Counted from the stretch's first letter, positions 1 to 7,634 are shown. The stretch is DNA of 29,682 bases from JAHJRN01 sp043805355 (GCA_043805355.1 JAZDIB010000032.1:1-29682), one strand, 5' to 3'. The notes: generated from the sequence alone by a model not told the origin. Numbers and translations: made by a program.

Positions 1-480
1 GGAAAGCTGAAGGCTCAACGGATCGACGGGAGTACACAAGTTGAACCCGAGGATGGGATCGAAGAATTCGGAGTTGATACTGCTAATGAACTGGTTGCCG
101 GCCTCCTCCGCGACCTTCCCCATGTGCTCTGCGAATCCGTCTTCCCAAAACAACGGGTGTTGGCCCGCGTCGCCTGTCAGGATGCGCTGGGCCATGTCGT
201 AGGCCATGCGCTGGAGGAATGTCTGCGCGACGTTCATGAGCGTCGTGATGGCGCCGGTCGTGAGCGTCACGCCGATATTGTCGAGCTGTTTCTGGACTTC
301 CTGATACGCGTTTCCTGTGACCGCGACCGGCATACCTGCGCCCGGGATGGGCGTCGCCTCGACGCCGAGGGACGCTTGCGCCTGAATAGGTAACGAGAGA
401 TGGAGGACGGCAAGGACCACGATGCCGGCGAGCATGGCTCGCTTCGAGAAGGAATGGAATCGGTTCGGTCCGTGGTCCAT
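1..480 (-). CDS. Exported protein of unknown function, 3' end outside the window
   Basis: An open frame of 160 codons runs from ATG at 480 to the window edge without a stop, so only the N-terminal part is seen. It begins MDHGPNRFHSFSKRAM and has a hydrophobic segment at about residues 15-35 (LAGIVVLAVLHLSLP), followed by QAQA-S, which looks like a signal peptide with a type I cleavage site. The mature part seen (about 125 residues) is mostly helical and amphipathic (QEVQKQLDNIG, TTLMNVAQTFLQRMAYDM) and holds one cysteine near its end (FNLCTPVDP). It lies 8 bp downstream of the TSP3-repeat gene on the same strand, so the two are probably co-transcribed and act at the envelope. I do not recognise the family. 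The reading frame and signal peptide are reliable; the function is unknown. Confidence 0.75.
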   Translation of the reverse strand, partial: MDHGPNRFHSFSKRAMLAGIVVLAVLHLSLPIQAQASLGVEATPIPGAGMPVAVTGNAYQEVQKQLDNIGVTLTTGAITTLMNVAQTFLQRMAYDMAQRILTGDAGQHPLFWEDGFAEHMGKVAEEAGNQFISSINSEFFDPILGFNLCTPVDPLSLQLS

Positions 481-488
481 AGGAAATC

Positions 489-1205
489 TTATTCGGCTTC
501 TGCCTTCTGCTTCGCGGATTCCGCGACGGCTTGATCGTACAGTTCGAGCAATTGCGCGTCCGTCAGCTTCTCGACAAGGGTCTGGTCGAGGCTTGCACTC
601 GCCCGCAGAATCTTCCGAATCTCATCTGGGTCGCGGATGAGCGTGGGCTCGAGGTCCGTCGACGTTGCGCCCGCCGCGCGGAGCGCCGCCTTACCCTCGT
701 TCGCTCCGCGCTGGAACTCGGCGTAGAACGACTCACCCACGTCGCTCTCTTTCCCCGGGATCATCCAGTTGGTGGAACTCGAAAGGGCCGACGTGTCGAT
801 GCGCAGGGCCGCGCACGCGTCGCCGGTCGCGCAGGTGGGGTTCGTCCCCATCGCGAGCTCGGCGTTGTCGGGTGTGCCGTCGCCGTCCGTGTCGCGGAGA
901 TAGGGGGAGGTCGAGAGGATATTCTCCTCGTCGTAGTCCGAGATGCCGTCGCCGTCCGTGTCGCGACGCTTCGCTTCCGCCATCTCGCGCGCCGCCGGGG
1001 TGATGGACTCGACAGCTTCCTTCGCCTTCGTGAACTGCACCTCGGAGACCGTGAACGGATCCATAATCTTCGCCTGGATCCTCTGCATGGAAAGGAACAT
1101 GGCGATGACCCCGCAGAATGCCAAAAGGACCGCAGAGATTTTCTGCTCACGCGCGAGAGAACGCCAACGCTCTGCCGCACCGTTCAACCAAGGCAGTCCG
1201 TCCAT
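489..1205 (-). CDS. Membrane-anchored protein with thrombospondin type 3-like calcium repeats
   Basis: A 238-residue protein. An N-terminal transmembrane helix at about residues 24-44 (ISAVLLAFCGVIAMFLS) has a positive cytoplasmic flank. Residues about 80-125 carry two calcium-binding TSP3-like repeats, RRDTDGDGISDYDEE and LRDTDGDGTPDNAELAMGTNP, with the DxDxDGxxD ligand pattern. A CATGDAC pair of cysteines follows, then a helical C-terminal region rich in Ala, Glu and Asp. Such repeats bind Ca2+ in extracellular proteins, so this is probably a surface or periplasm-facing protein anchored by its N-terminus. An extended -10 element lies only about 14 bp upstream of the ATG, so the mRNA would have almost no leader. 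Its role is unknown. Confidence 0.85.
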   Translation of the reverse strand: MDGLPWLNGAAERWRSLAREQKISAVLLAFCGVIAMFLSMQRIQAKIMDPFTVSEVQFTKAKEAVESITPAAREMAEAKRRDTDGDGISDYDEENILSTSPYLRDTDGDGTPDNAELAMGTNPTCATGDACAALRIDTSALSSSTNWMIPGKESDVGESFYAEFQRGANEGKAALRAAGATSTDLEPTLIRDPDEIRKILRASASLDQTLVEKLTDAQLLELYDQAVAESAKQKAEAE

Positions 1206-1218
1206 AGAGGACCCGGGC

Positions 1219-1227
1219 AGTATACCA
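1219..1227 (-). promoter_or_regulatory. Extended -10 promoter for the TSP3-repeat gene
   Basis: Minus-strand TGG-TATACT is an extended -10 element (TGn plus a near-consensus hexamer). No -35 is evident because the upstream DNA is the end of the hsp20 gene. The expected transcription start is near 1212, about 7 nt from the ATG at 1205, giving a nearly leaderless message. Confidence 0.55.
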
Positions 1228-1236
1228 TCTTATCTT

Positions 1237-1632
1237 TTATTCCTCCCATGTCACCTTCATCTTCTTCCCCTGCTTGCTGATGGGAATCCGAATCTCCAAG
1301 ACGCCGTTCTTCAGGCTCGCCGTGGCGCTATCCGGCGAAACTTCGTGGGGCAGGACGATGGACCGGCTGAACGACCCCCAATAGTTCTCGCGGTAGTACC
1401 AGTCGTCCTCCGGAATTTCTTTGGAATGCTTCCGCGTCCCCCGCACCGTGAGCAGGTCGCCGTGCATGGAGATGTCCAGGTCGTCCGGCTTCACGCCCGC
1501 CATCGGCGATTTGACGACGAGGTCGTCCTTATCGCGATAGACGTCGACCGAGAGCTGAGCCTCGTCCGAGCCACCGAACCAGTCCGCATTCGAAAGTGAC
1601 GGCATACGGCGATAGTGTAGCACACGCTCCAT
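1237..1632 (-). CDS. Small heat shock protein, Hsp20/alpha-crystallin family
   Basis: ATP-independent holdase chaperone that binds unfolding proteins and forms oligomers in the cytoplasm. The 131 residues contain a complete alpha-crystallin domain: QLSVDVYRDKDDLVVKSPMAGVK opens the beta-sandwich, GDLLTVRGTRKH and YYRENYWGSFSRSIVLP are typical strands, and the family signature A-x-LKNGVLEIRIP is present near residue 110. The C-terminus (KKMKVTWEE) lacks an obvious IxI motif, and the N-terminal arm is very short. ATG at 1632 has a strong Shine-Dalgarno (AAGGAGGGG) that comes from a palindromic repeat. A second ATG at 1605 gives a more usual N-terminus (MPSLSNADWFGG) and has a TACACT -10-like box just upstream. 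Either start is possible. It lies 69 bp downstream of the VanW gene. Confidence 0.93.
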   Translation of the reverse strand: MERVLHYRRMPSLSNADWFGGSDEAQLSVDVYRDKDDLVVKSPMAGVKPDDLDISMHGDLLTVRGTRKHSKEIPEDDWYYRENYWGSFSRSIVLPHEVSPDSATASLKNGVLEIRIPISKQGKKMKVTWEE

Positions 1633-1636
1633 ATTC

Positions 1637-1670
1637 CCCTCCTTAAAGTCCCCTCCTTACGAAGGAGGGG
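1637..1670. repeat. Short palindromic intergenic repeat
   Basis: CCCCTCCTT-ACG-AAGGAGGGG at 1650-1670 is a perfect 9-bp stem with a 3-nt loop, preceded by a direct partial copy (CCCCTCCTTAAAG at 1637-1649). It lies between the VanW and hsp20 genes. On the minus strand the partial copy supplies the AAGGAGGGG ribosome-binding site in front of the 1632 start. It resembles small dispersed palindromes, but I cannot count copies elsewhere. Confidence 0.6.
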
Positions 1671-1701
1671 TGCGGGGAGGTTCCGACCGCTCAGGGTCCG
1701 A

Positions 1702-3564
1702 CTACGGAACCGTCGGAGCCGTCGGCGTTGTCCCCTCCTCCGTCGTCGGCTCCGTGAGCTTCTCGACGCCCACGAGGCACACGGCCTGCCACGGGCGATA
1801 GTGGCTCGCGAAGACTTCCGTGTGTTCGGTCCCGTCCGCGTAAGTGATGTGATAGGTGAAATTCGCATCCGCGCCCGCGTGCGCCGACTCCGTGCACTTC
1901 TTCTTGCCCGGCGCCAGATCCAACGTCTCGATCAGCTTCATGGCCGGCGGCGAGACGATGTTGTAGATATGCGGCTTGATGGGATCGACGGTGCGGCCAT
2001 CCTCGGTACCCCAGAACTCGAACACGACCTCATTGCCCTTGAGATAGGCGTTGATGAGGACGTGATGCGCCGTGTCGTTCACGAACTTGAAGTCCGGCGC
2101 CGGGTCGTAGATGGTCGCGTCCGTGCCAGCGGGTTCGTAGTAGCTCACGCGATAGGAATGATTGCGGCGTTCGGTGATTCGCAGGCCGGAGTTGAGCGCG
2201 GCGCGGAACGTGGTCGTGCCGATTTGGCAGAGTCCCCCGCCGAATTCCGGCGTGGTCTTGGTCCCCTTGATGACGAGCTCCGGCAACCAGCCGTTCGCGC
2301 CGTCGATGACGCCGAGCGTCTTAAGGAGCGAGAACTCCTCGCCCGGCGCGATGATGCTGCCGTTCACCTTTTCCGCGCCCTTCCGGATGTTGCCGCGACG
2401 GTTGGACGGCGAGTTCGAGAAGTCGGACCGGCCGACACCGATGATCCCCTTGATACCGAGGCGCTCCGGGTCGTCCCCGAGGAGCGAACCCGAGACCGTC
2501 TTCACGACGAGCGGGAACGTGGAGGACGGCGGCCACGAGGCGCGCACGGGGTCGAGGGTCGCGGCGATGTCGATGGAAGCGCCCTGCGTCCCCGGGACGA
2601 ACGATTCGATCTTCCCGTCCTTGATGACGAGGCTCCCGTTCTTCACCGGCTGTTCGATCTCCGGCGCGAGGGAACGGATGGATGCGACGAACGCCTCGTC
2701 GTCGATGCCCACGGTCGGTCGTCCGTCGGTCGAGACGACAGAAATCCAGGTCACGAGGGTCGAGGTCGGGATGCGGTAGCTCGTGCCGGCATACGTGAAC
2801 ATGAGGTTCGGCCGTTCGAGGATCGTCATGACTTCATCCGTGAGGTTCTCCAAATCGTCGCGCGTGAACGCCGGCTTGGCGGTCTCTTCCTCGAGCGCGA
2901 TCGGCTCGAACGCGAGACGCTCCGCCTGCTTCTGCAGGGAATCCATCGCCTTCTCGGTGCGGTACGTCACGCCGGTGCGTTCGTTCTCGATATGGATGAA
3001 CGGCGCGCTGCCCGTCGCGGTCACGATGGAGAACGACGCATCCTTTGCCGAGACGAGGTACTCCTTCAACGCGACCTTGAGCGCGTCCTCGATGCCGGGC
3101 CGGTCGATGGTGATGTCCGCCGCGACCCGACGCGGCCGCGCGCGGGCATTCAGCTGTTCCGCGATGTCGCGCAGCCACCCGTCGCCGCGTCCCAGTCCGT
3201 ACGCCTCCTCGATGGCCGTGTCGATGCCGTACCGGATGAGGTCACGCGAGGCGTCCGGATCCGCGGTGGCGGGGATCGTCACGCCAAGGTTCACTTCCGT
3301 GCCGCGGAACGTGAAGCGGAGCCCGTTCCCGAGCGCCGTGTCGATGGCGGACTGAATCGCCTGCCGCGCCTCGTCCTTGGTGAGCCCGTCGAGCCGCATA
3401 TCAAGGATGCGGACGCCCGGAAAAATCCTCCCGTCGTACATCCTCGCGTAGGCGATGGCCCCGCCCGCCGCGGCGACAAGAAAAAACGCGATGACGCCGA
3501 TCGTCACGCTCCCCCACACCACGACCGCCTTCACGGCCGTGAGATCACGCTTGGTTTTGCTCAT
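1702..3564 (-). CDS. VanW family envelope protein with peptidoglycan-binding-like repeats
   Basis: A 620-residue, single-pass membrane protein. A transmembrane helix lies at about residues 14-38 (VVVWGSVTIGVIAFFLVAA). Residues about 45-340 look like tandem PG_binding_4-type domains (FPGVRILDMRLDGLTKDEARQ is a typical opening), and a VanW domain covers about 375-515. Hallmarks of that domain here are SDFSNSPSNRRGNIRKGAEKVNG, PGEEFSLLKTLG, EFGGGLCQIGTTTFRAALNSGL and ERRNHSYRVSYY. VanW was first seen in glycopeptide resistance clusters; its biochemical role is unknown, but this architecture is common in Gram-positive and CPR cell envelopes. The tail is rich in Thr and Pro. No clear Shine-Dalgarno precedes the ATG. 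The structured RNA at 3605-3740 ends 41 bp upstream and could be an independent gene or part of this leader. Confidence 0.9.
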   Translation of the reverse strand: MSKTKRDLTAVKAVVVWGSVTIGVIAFFLVAAAGGAIAYARMYDGRIFPGVRILDMRLDGLTKDEARQAIQSAIDTALGNGLRFTFRGTEVNLGVTIPATADPDASRDLIRYGIDTAIEEAYGLGRGDGWLRDIAEQLNARARPRRVAADITIDRPGIEDALKVALKEYLVSAKDASFSIVTATGSAPFIHIENERTGVTYRTEKAMDSLQKQAERLAFEPIALEEETAKPAFTRDDLENLTDEVMTILERPNLMFTYAGTSYRIPTSTLVTWISVVSTDGRPTVGIDDEAFVASIRSLAPEIEQPVKNGSLVIKDGKIESFVPGTQGASIDIAATLDPVRASWPPSSTFPLVVKTVSGSLLGDDPERLGIKGIIGVGRSDFSNSPSNRRGNIRKGAEKVNGSIIAPGEEFSLLKTLGVIDGANGWLPELVIKGTKTTPEFGGGLCQIGTTTFRAALNSGLRITERRNHSYRVSYYEPAGTDATIYDPAPDFKFVNDTAHHVLINAYLKGNEVVFEFWGTEDGRTVDPIKPHIYNIVSPPAMKLIETLDLAPGKKKCTESAHAGADANFTYHITYADGTEHTEVFASHYRPWQAVCLVGVEKLTEPTTEEGTTPTAPTVP

Positions 3565-3604
3565 GCGTCACAGTATTCCATTGAAAGCCCAGGACGGGAA
3601 GGGT

Positions 3605-3740
3605 AAAAGAAAAAAGGCCTTGAGCAATCCGCATCCAAGAAACTTTTTTGTAGGGGAGAGCGAGTCCGAAGACCTGCGACACCCTATGAAAAAGTCCCAT
3701 GCTTGTCGTGGACGCGGATTGCTAAAGACCTCATTCCGAT
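3605..3740 (-). ncRNA. Candidate rod-shaped small RNA, possibly 6S-like
   Basis: Behind a TTGACA-17-TACAAG promoter, the predicted ~135-nt transcript closes on itself. Bases 3731-3709 pair with 3637-3615 in a 23-position helix with a single mismatch. Inside it lie a one-sided bulge of about 10 nt (3708-3699), a 10-bp helix (3698-3689 with 3648-3639), a 2x2 loop, a 5-bp helix (3686-3682 with 3655-3651) and an apical hairpin with a C(UUCG)G tetraloop at 3671-3666. The 3' arm runs directly into TTTTTTCTTTT, as in an intrinsic terminator. A long rod with paired ends resembles 6S RNA, but the internal bubble is one-sided and I see no conserved 6S or SRP sequence. It could also be a regulatory leader for the VanW gene. 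Confidence 0.6.
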
Positions 3741-3746
3741 GCCCCC

Positions 3747-3775
3747 CTTGTACCATAGGACGAAAAACTTGTCAA
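3747..3775 (-). promoter_or_regulatory. Promoter of the rod-shaped small RNA
   Basis: Minus strand: -35 TTGACA at 3775-3770, 17-bp spacer, -10 TACAAG at 3752-3747. The expected start is near 3740, right before the long closing helix of the RNA. Confidence 0.6.
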
Positions 3776-3802
3776 GAGTCTGACAAACTCTCCGTGGGGA
3801 TG

Positions 3803-3820
3803 AAAAAACGGGCTCTGTAA
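3803..3820 (-). terminator. Terminator-like hairpin after the SMC gene
   Basis: On the minus strand ACGG-TCT ... AGA-GC-CCGT forms a short interrupted stem followed by TTTTTT at 3808-3803. It lies about 20-37 nt after the start site of the 3847-3875 promoter, so it would end either SMC read-through or a very short transcript. Confidence 0.4.
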
Positions 3821-3846
3821 GACCGTTCAAGGGGCAGCGTCACCTA

Positions 3847-3875
3847 AGTATAGGTGCCGATGGACCCCCTGTCAA
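3847..3875 (-). promoter_or_regulatory. Consensus promoter between smc and the small RNA
   Basis: Minus strand: TTGACA at 3875-3870, 17-bp spacer, TATACT at 3852-3847. It starts 24 bp past the SMC stop codon. The predicted start near 3840 is soon followed by a terminator-like hairpin and then by the second promoter, so its product is unclear: a leader, a read-through transcript to the VanW gene, or a tiny RNA. Confidence 0.6.
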
Positions 3876-3898
3876 GACGAGAAAAACCTCGAAAATCG

Positions 3899-6118
3899 TC
3901 AGGTTTCCTTGACCACATCGTCCAGCTTCACGGAAAGGAGTTGGGAGACCCCGTCCTGGCCCATGGTCACGCCATAGAGGACGTGCGCCTGCTGGATGGT
4001 GGCCCGATTGTGGGTAATGACCACGAATTGTGTCCTATCGGCTAGGGTATTGAGTATATCAGCGTACTTTCGCGAATTGGCCTCGTCGAGCGCCGCATCC
4101 ACCTCGTCGAGGACCACGAACGGCGAAGGGTTCGTCGCCATGATGGCGCAGATGAGAGCGATGGACGTGAGCGCGCGTTCCCCGCCCGAAAGCAGGGCGA
4201 TAGACGTCAGCCGCTTACCCGGAGGCGTCGCCTGGATGTCGATGCCGACCGATCCCGCGTCTGGCGCCACGTCCTTCACGACGTTGCCGTCCATGTCGAG
4301 CTCGGGCTCGGGCGCGATTTCCACGAGACGCGCCTCCCCTCCCCCGAAGAGCTTCTTGAAGTATTGCCCGAACTCGCGGTCCAGGAGGCGGAACGACGTC
4401 TCGGTCCGTTCCTTGATGGTCACGTCGAGCTCCGCGATGATCGTGTCAAGCGAGGTCATGGCCTGCTTCAGGTCGTCGCTCTGCGTCGCAAGGTCCTCGA
4501 AGCGCTTCTTCGTGTCCTCATATTCTTTGAGGACCTCCGGATCGATGCCGCCGATCCACTCGAGCTGTGAGCGCATGCGGGAGATCTTCGGACCGAGCGT
4601 CTCCGGTGCGGCATCCGCTGTCGCCTTCACCGCGGCATCCGCGATGGCATCGATCTCGGCCTCGAGCTGCGGGGCGTTCGTGCGGAGATCCTGCAGGAAC
4701 CCTTCGCGACGAGTATCGATGCGCGCCATCTCCACGGCCGCATCGCTCGCCCGCCGCTCCGCCTGCGCAGCCTCGTTCCGGACGGCCGTGAGCTTGTGTT
4801 GCAGCGCGAAGATATCGGTCCGTTTCGTCTCCTCCCCGCGGTTCCACTCGTCAAGCCGGCGTTCCGCGTCCGCGACCTTCTGTTGGATGGCGGCCAAGCC
4901 CTCGGCGAGGTCCCGGATCTCCTGTTCCACCGCGGGATCGATGGGCCGTTCCTTCGGCGCTTCCGGAGCGGGGCGCTGGAGTTTCGAGATGAGCCCTTCG
5001 TTCGCCTCTTTCGCCTGTGCGACGATCTTCTTCAACGTAGCGACATTCGGCGTATCGGCGGCGAGCGCCTTCCAGATGACGTCATGCAGCTGTCGGACCG
5101 CCTCCACTTCCTCGATGATCCTGGATAGGGATAGCGGCGACCACGTCTTCTCGGCACGCGCCTGCGCGACCTCCTCCGAGGCCTCGAGCCGCAGTTGGCG
5201 TTCACGCAGGCGGACGCGCTCCTCCGTGAGGCCGTCGAGCGTCTTCCGGATCTCACGGAACCCTTCGCTGGGAGGCGTCGCCTTCTCGAGCGTAGCGAGC
5301 TCCGACTCCAACCGAGTCGCATCCTTCGCGCGTTCGATGCGCTCCGCATCCGCTTGGGACGTCCGCGCCTTTGCCTGATGAAGCCCGGTCCGCAACCCAT
5401 GCCACACGCCGCCGAAGTACGTACGCTCAAGGTCACGCAATTCCTCTTCGATACCCTCGCGCTGCTGCAGGCGCTTCGCCTGGCGTTCGAGCGACGAGAG
5501 ACGCGGCCCGATCTCGCGGAGGAGCAACTCGGCCTGCCGCAGGTTCTCCTTGGTGGCCTCGAGCTTGGAGATAGACGCCGAGCGCTTCAACTGAAACGGC
5601 CGGATGCCTGACGCCTCGTCGAAGAATTGCTTGCGCTCGGACGGGGACGCGGACAGGATGGCGTCGGCCATGCCTTGCCCGATGACGCTGTAGGTCCGCT
5701 GGCCGATGCCGGCCTGCGCGAGGAGCAGGACCACGTCCGTGAGCCGCACCGTCTTCCGGTTCACCTCGTATTCGGACTGGCCGTCGCGGTATAGACGGCG
5801 CGCGATGACGATTTCGGGCAGGTCGATGTCCGGATGGTCGTCGTTCACGAGCGTCATGCGGACCTCGGCGAATCCGGCGCGCGGTTTCTTGTCGGTCCCC
5901 GAGAAGATGACGTCCTCCGCCCTCTTCCCGCGCAGGAGCTTCATGCTCTGTTCGCCCATCACCCACCGGATGGCGTCCGCGACGTTCGACTTGCCGGAGC
6001 CGTTCGGTCCCACGACGGCGGTGAGGCCTCTGCGGGCGCCGGCATCCGGGAGGAATTCGAGGACGGTCTTCTGCGCGAATGCCTTGAAACCCTGCAGTTC
6101 GAGACGTCGGAGATACAT
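3899..6118 (-). CDS. smc: Short SMC-type chromosome segregation ATPase without a recognisable hinge
   Basis: ABC-type ATPase that dimerises to organise and segregate the chromosome. The start at 6118 gives MYLRRLELQGFKAFAQKT, the standard SMC opening; a longer upstream frame lacks family support. Walker A GPNGSGKS is at residues 37-44, the C-terminal signature is LLSGGERALTSIAL, and Walker B is PFVVLDEVDAALDEAN followed by the D-loop and the switch His (VVITHNRATI). At 739 residues it is far below the usual ~1,150-1,200. The two coiled-coil arms are short, and the middle (about residues 330-400, around WSPLSLSRIIEEVEAV and a Pro-rich turn PAPEAPKERPIDP) shows none of the glycine-rich hinge motifs and no CxxC zinc hook. 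How it dimerises is therefore unclear. It is divergent from rbfA. Confidence 0.92.
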   Translation of the reverse strand: MYLRRLELQGFKAFAQKTVLEFLPDAGARRGLTAVVGPNGSGKSNVADAIRWVMGEQSMKLLRGKRAEDVIFSGTDKKPRAGFAEVRMTLVNDDHPDIDLPEIVIARRLYRDGQSEYEVNRKTVRLTDVVLLLAQAGIGQRTYSVIGQGMADAILSASPSERKQFFDEASGIRPFQLKRSASISKLEATKENLRQAELLLREIGPRLSSLERQAKRLQQREGIEEELRDLERTYFGGVWHGLRTGLHQAKARTSQADAERIERAKDATRLESELATLEKATPPSEGFREIRKTLDGLTEERVRLRERQLRLEASEEVAQARAEKTWSPLSLSRIIEEVEAVRQLHDVIWKALAADTPNVATLKKIVAQAKEANEGLISKLQRPAPEAPKERPIDPAVEQEIRDLAEGLAAIQQKVADAERRLDEWNRGEETKRTDIFALQHKLTAVRNEAAQAERRASDAAVEMARIDTRREGFLQDLRTNAPQLEAEIDAIADAAVKATADAAPETLGPKISRMRSQLEWIGGIDPEVLKEYEDTKKRFEDLATQSDDLKQAMTSLDTIIAELDVTIKERTETSFRLLDREFGQYFKKLFGGGEARLVEIAPEPELDMDGNVVKDVAPDAGSVGIDIQATPPGKRLTSIALLSGGERALTSIALICAIMATNPSPFVVLDEVDAALDEANSRKYADILNTLADRTQFVVITHNRATIQQAHVLYGVTMGQDGVSQLLSVKLDDVVKET

Positions 6119-6197
6119 AGCTCGTTTGGATGCATAGCGTAGCGGAATCACCTGGTCTTTGGTAGGGCCGGACGACATGTGGTAGCGTACCGGTGTT

Positions 6198-6569
6198 ATG
6201 CCTCGTGTCATGCCTCATACCAAGCGGCTCGAAGAAGGCGGCGGCATGCAGCGGTTCCGGGACGCGCTCGCCCTGGTCATCTCGGAGCGCGTCGAGTTCC
6301 CGATGGGGGCGCTCGTGACGCTCGTGGACGCCGTCATCACACGCGACACCCGGCACGCCAAAGGCACCATCTCGGTCCTCCCCGTCACGATGGAGGGGGC
6401 CTGCCTTGCTGCGCTCGAGGAATACCGTCCCGAGATCAACGAAGGACTGGCCAAGCACCTTCGCCTGCGCCGCATCCCGAAGCTCCATTGGGAAACGGAC
6501 CACACCGAGGAGCACGCGGCGCAGATCGACGCGGAGATCCAACGGCTCAAAAACGAAGGTCAGCTGTGA
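6198..6569 (+). CDS. rbfA: Ribosome-binding factor A-like protein
   Basis: RbfA is a KH-fold protein that binds the immature 30S subunit and helps late 16S rRNA processing and cold adaptation. The 123 residues show the family layout: an N-terminal helix (MQRFRDALALVISERVEFP), the strand V-TLVDAVITRDTRHAKGTISVLP corresponding to the conserved Vs.D...A.vyvs segment, and the C-terminal RLRRIPKLHWETDHTEEHAAQIDAEIQRL, matching R..P.L.F..D.s...g..i. Similarity is by pattern only. Placement directly before nrnA supports it, since rbfA-nrnA (often with truB) is a classic order. The start at 6198 or 6210 is uncertain. No Shine-Dalgarno is visible, and a weak TAGCGT box about 10 bp upstream would give a nearly leaderless mRNA. 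Confidence 0.85.
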   Translation: MPRVMPHTKRLEEGGGMQRFRDALALVISERVEFPMGALVTLVDAVITRDTRHAKGTISVLPVTMEGACLAALEEYRPEINEGLAKHLRLRRIPKLHWETDHTEEHAAQIDAEIQRLKNEGQL

Positions 6570-6614
6570 CCCAGGAGGATTGACGGCCCGGTCAAACCCG
6601 GATAAGGTCCTTCG

Positions 6615-7634
6615 TTGCCTATGGCGGACGACCGACTCCTGCTCCAGCGCCTCCATGACGCGATCCTGAACGCGGACCGCGTCTTGCTGTTGCCGCATAA
6701 GCGCCCGGACGGGGACGCGGCCGGGTCAGCGACGGCGCTCATCGCGTGGCTCGAACGCGAAGGCAAGGAGGTCACGGCCTTCTGCCGCGATTCCCTGCCT
6801 GACCAGCTCCGGTTCCTGGACCACGTGCACAAGCTCACGACCGACACGGCCATCTTCGACCGGCGCTACGACGTCGTCATCGTCCTCGACTCCGGCGACC
6901 TCACGTACTGCGGCGTGGCGGACCTGCTCCCCCGTCTCCCCAAGGGATACCTGCTCGCGGACGTCGACCATCACGCCATCAACGCCCGCTACGGCGACCT
7001 GAACATCGTGGACGCGGGCGCGAGCTCGACGAGCGAGATCGTCTTCCGCTTCTTCGAGGCGAACGGCATCCGCATCGACCAGGCCATGGCGACCTCTCTC
7101 CTCGCGGGCATCCTGTTCGACACGAGCAACTTCTCGAACGCGGCCACGTCGCCTGCGGCCATCGCCGCGGCCTCGTCGCTCCTCGCCTCCGGCGCACGCA
7201 ACAGCGACATCGTGCGGCACATGGTCCGCGACAAGACCGTCGACATGCTCAAGGTCTGGGGCCTTATGCTCTCGCGCCTCCACCGCGACGCCGTGCAGGA
7301 CCTCGCCGTGACGTATCTCCTCGAACAAGACCTGGCCGGCGGGACGGACGAGATGAACGCCGCGGTCACGGGCGGCTTCAGCAACTTCCTGAACGCGGTC
7401 ACGGGCGACGTGGACACGGTCCTCATCCTGCAGGAGCGTCCCGGCGGCAAGGTGAAGGGCTCGATGCGCAGCGTGACCCGCGACGTCTCGGCCGTGGCCA
7501 AGCGGCTCGGCGGCGGCGGACACGTGAAAGCCGCCGCGTTCACGGTAGATGGCCGCATCACGGTCACGGACGACGGCCCGAAAATCGTCGGAAAAAAGAA
7601 GCGCCCCGCGTCCGGGAACGGACGCGGGGCGTGA
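6615..7634 (+). CDS. nrnA: Bifunctional oligoribonuclease/pAp phosphatase, DHH-DHHA1 family
   Basis: Degrades 2-5 nt RNA fragments and dephosphorylates pAp in the cytoplasm using two metal ions. Motifs in order: HKRPDGDA (about residues 28-35), VLDSGD (~90), DVDHHAIN with the name-giving DHH (~118), and an STSEI segment that supports substrate contact. The C-terminal DHHA1 domain carries GGGGHVKAAAF near residue 300, which binds the RNA. The length (339) is normal. The start is ambiguous: TTG at 6615 has AAGG 7 nt upstream, and ATG at 6621 is two codons later. The last dozen codons (KKRPASGNGRGA) overlap a strong hairpin that acts as a terminator for the opposing gene. It lies 45 bp after rbfA. 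Confidence 0.95.
   Translation: MPMADDRLLLQRLHDAILNADRVLLLPHKRPDGDAAGSATALIAWLEREGKEVTAFCRDSLPDQLRFLDHVHKLTTDTAIFDRRYDVVIVLDSGDLTYCGVADLLPRLPKGYLLADVDHHAINARYGDLNIVDAGASSTSEIVFRFFEANGIRIDQAMATSLLAGILFDTSNFSNAATSPAAIAAASSLLASGARNSDIVRHMVRDKTVDMLKVWGLMLSRLHRDAVQDLAVTYLLEQDLAGGTDEMNAAVTGGFSNFLNAVTGDVDTVLILQERPGGKVKGSMRSVTRDVSAVAKRLGGGGHVKAAAFTVDGRITVTDDGPKIVGKKKRPASGNGRGA
7591..7631 (-). terminator. Minus-strand terminator embedded in the end of nrnA
   Basis: A perfect 12-bp stem (7602-7613 with 7620-7631, loop GGGAAC) is followed on the minus strand by CTTCTTTTTTC. It is therefore oriented to end the 62-codon gene transcribed towards it, while the same DNA encodes the C-terminus of NrnA. Confidence 0.75.

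Noticed and set aside
3899..6211. Upstream extension of the SMC frame to 6211
   Set aside because: The extra 31 residues have no family support, and MYLRRLELQGFKAF at 6118 is the standard SMC start; the extension would also overlap rbfA.
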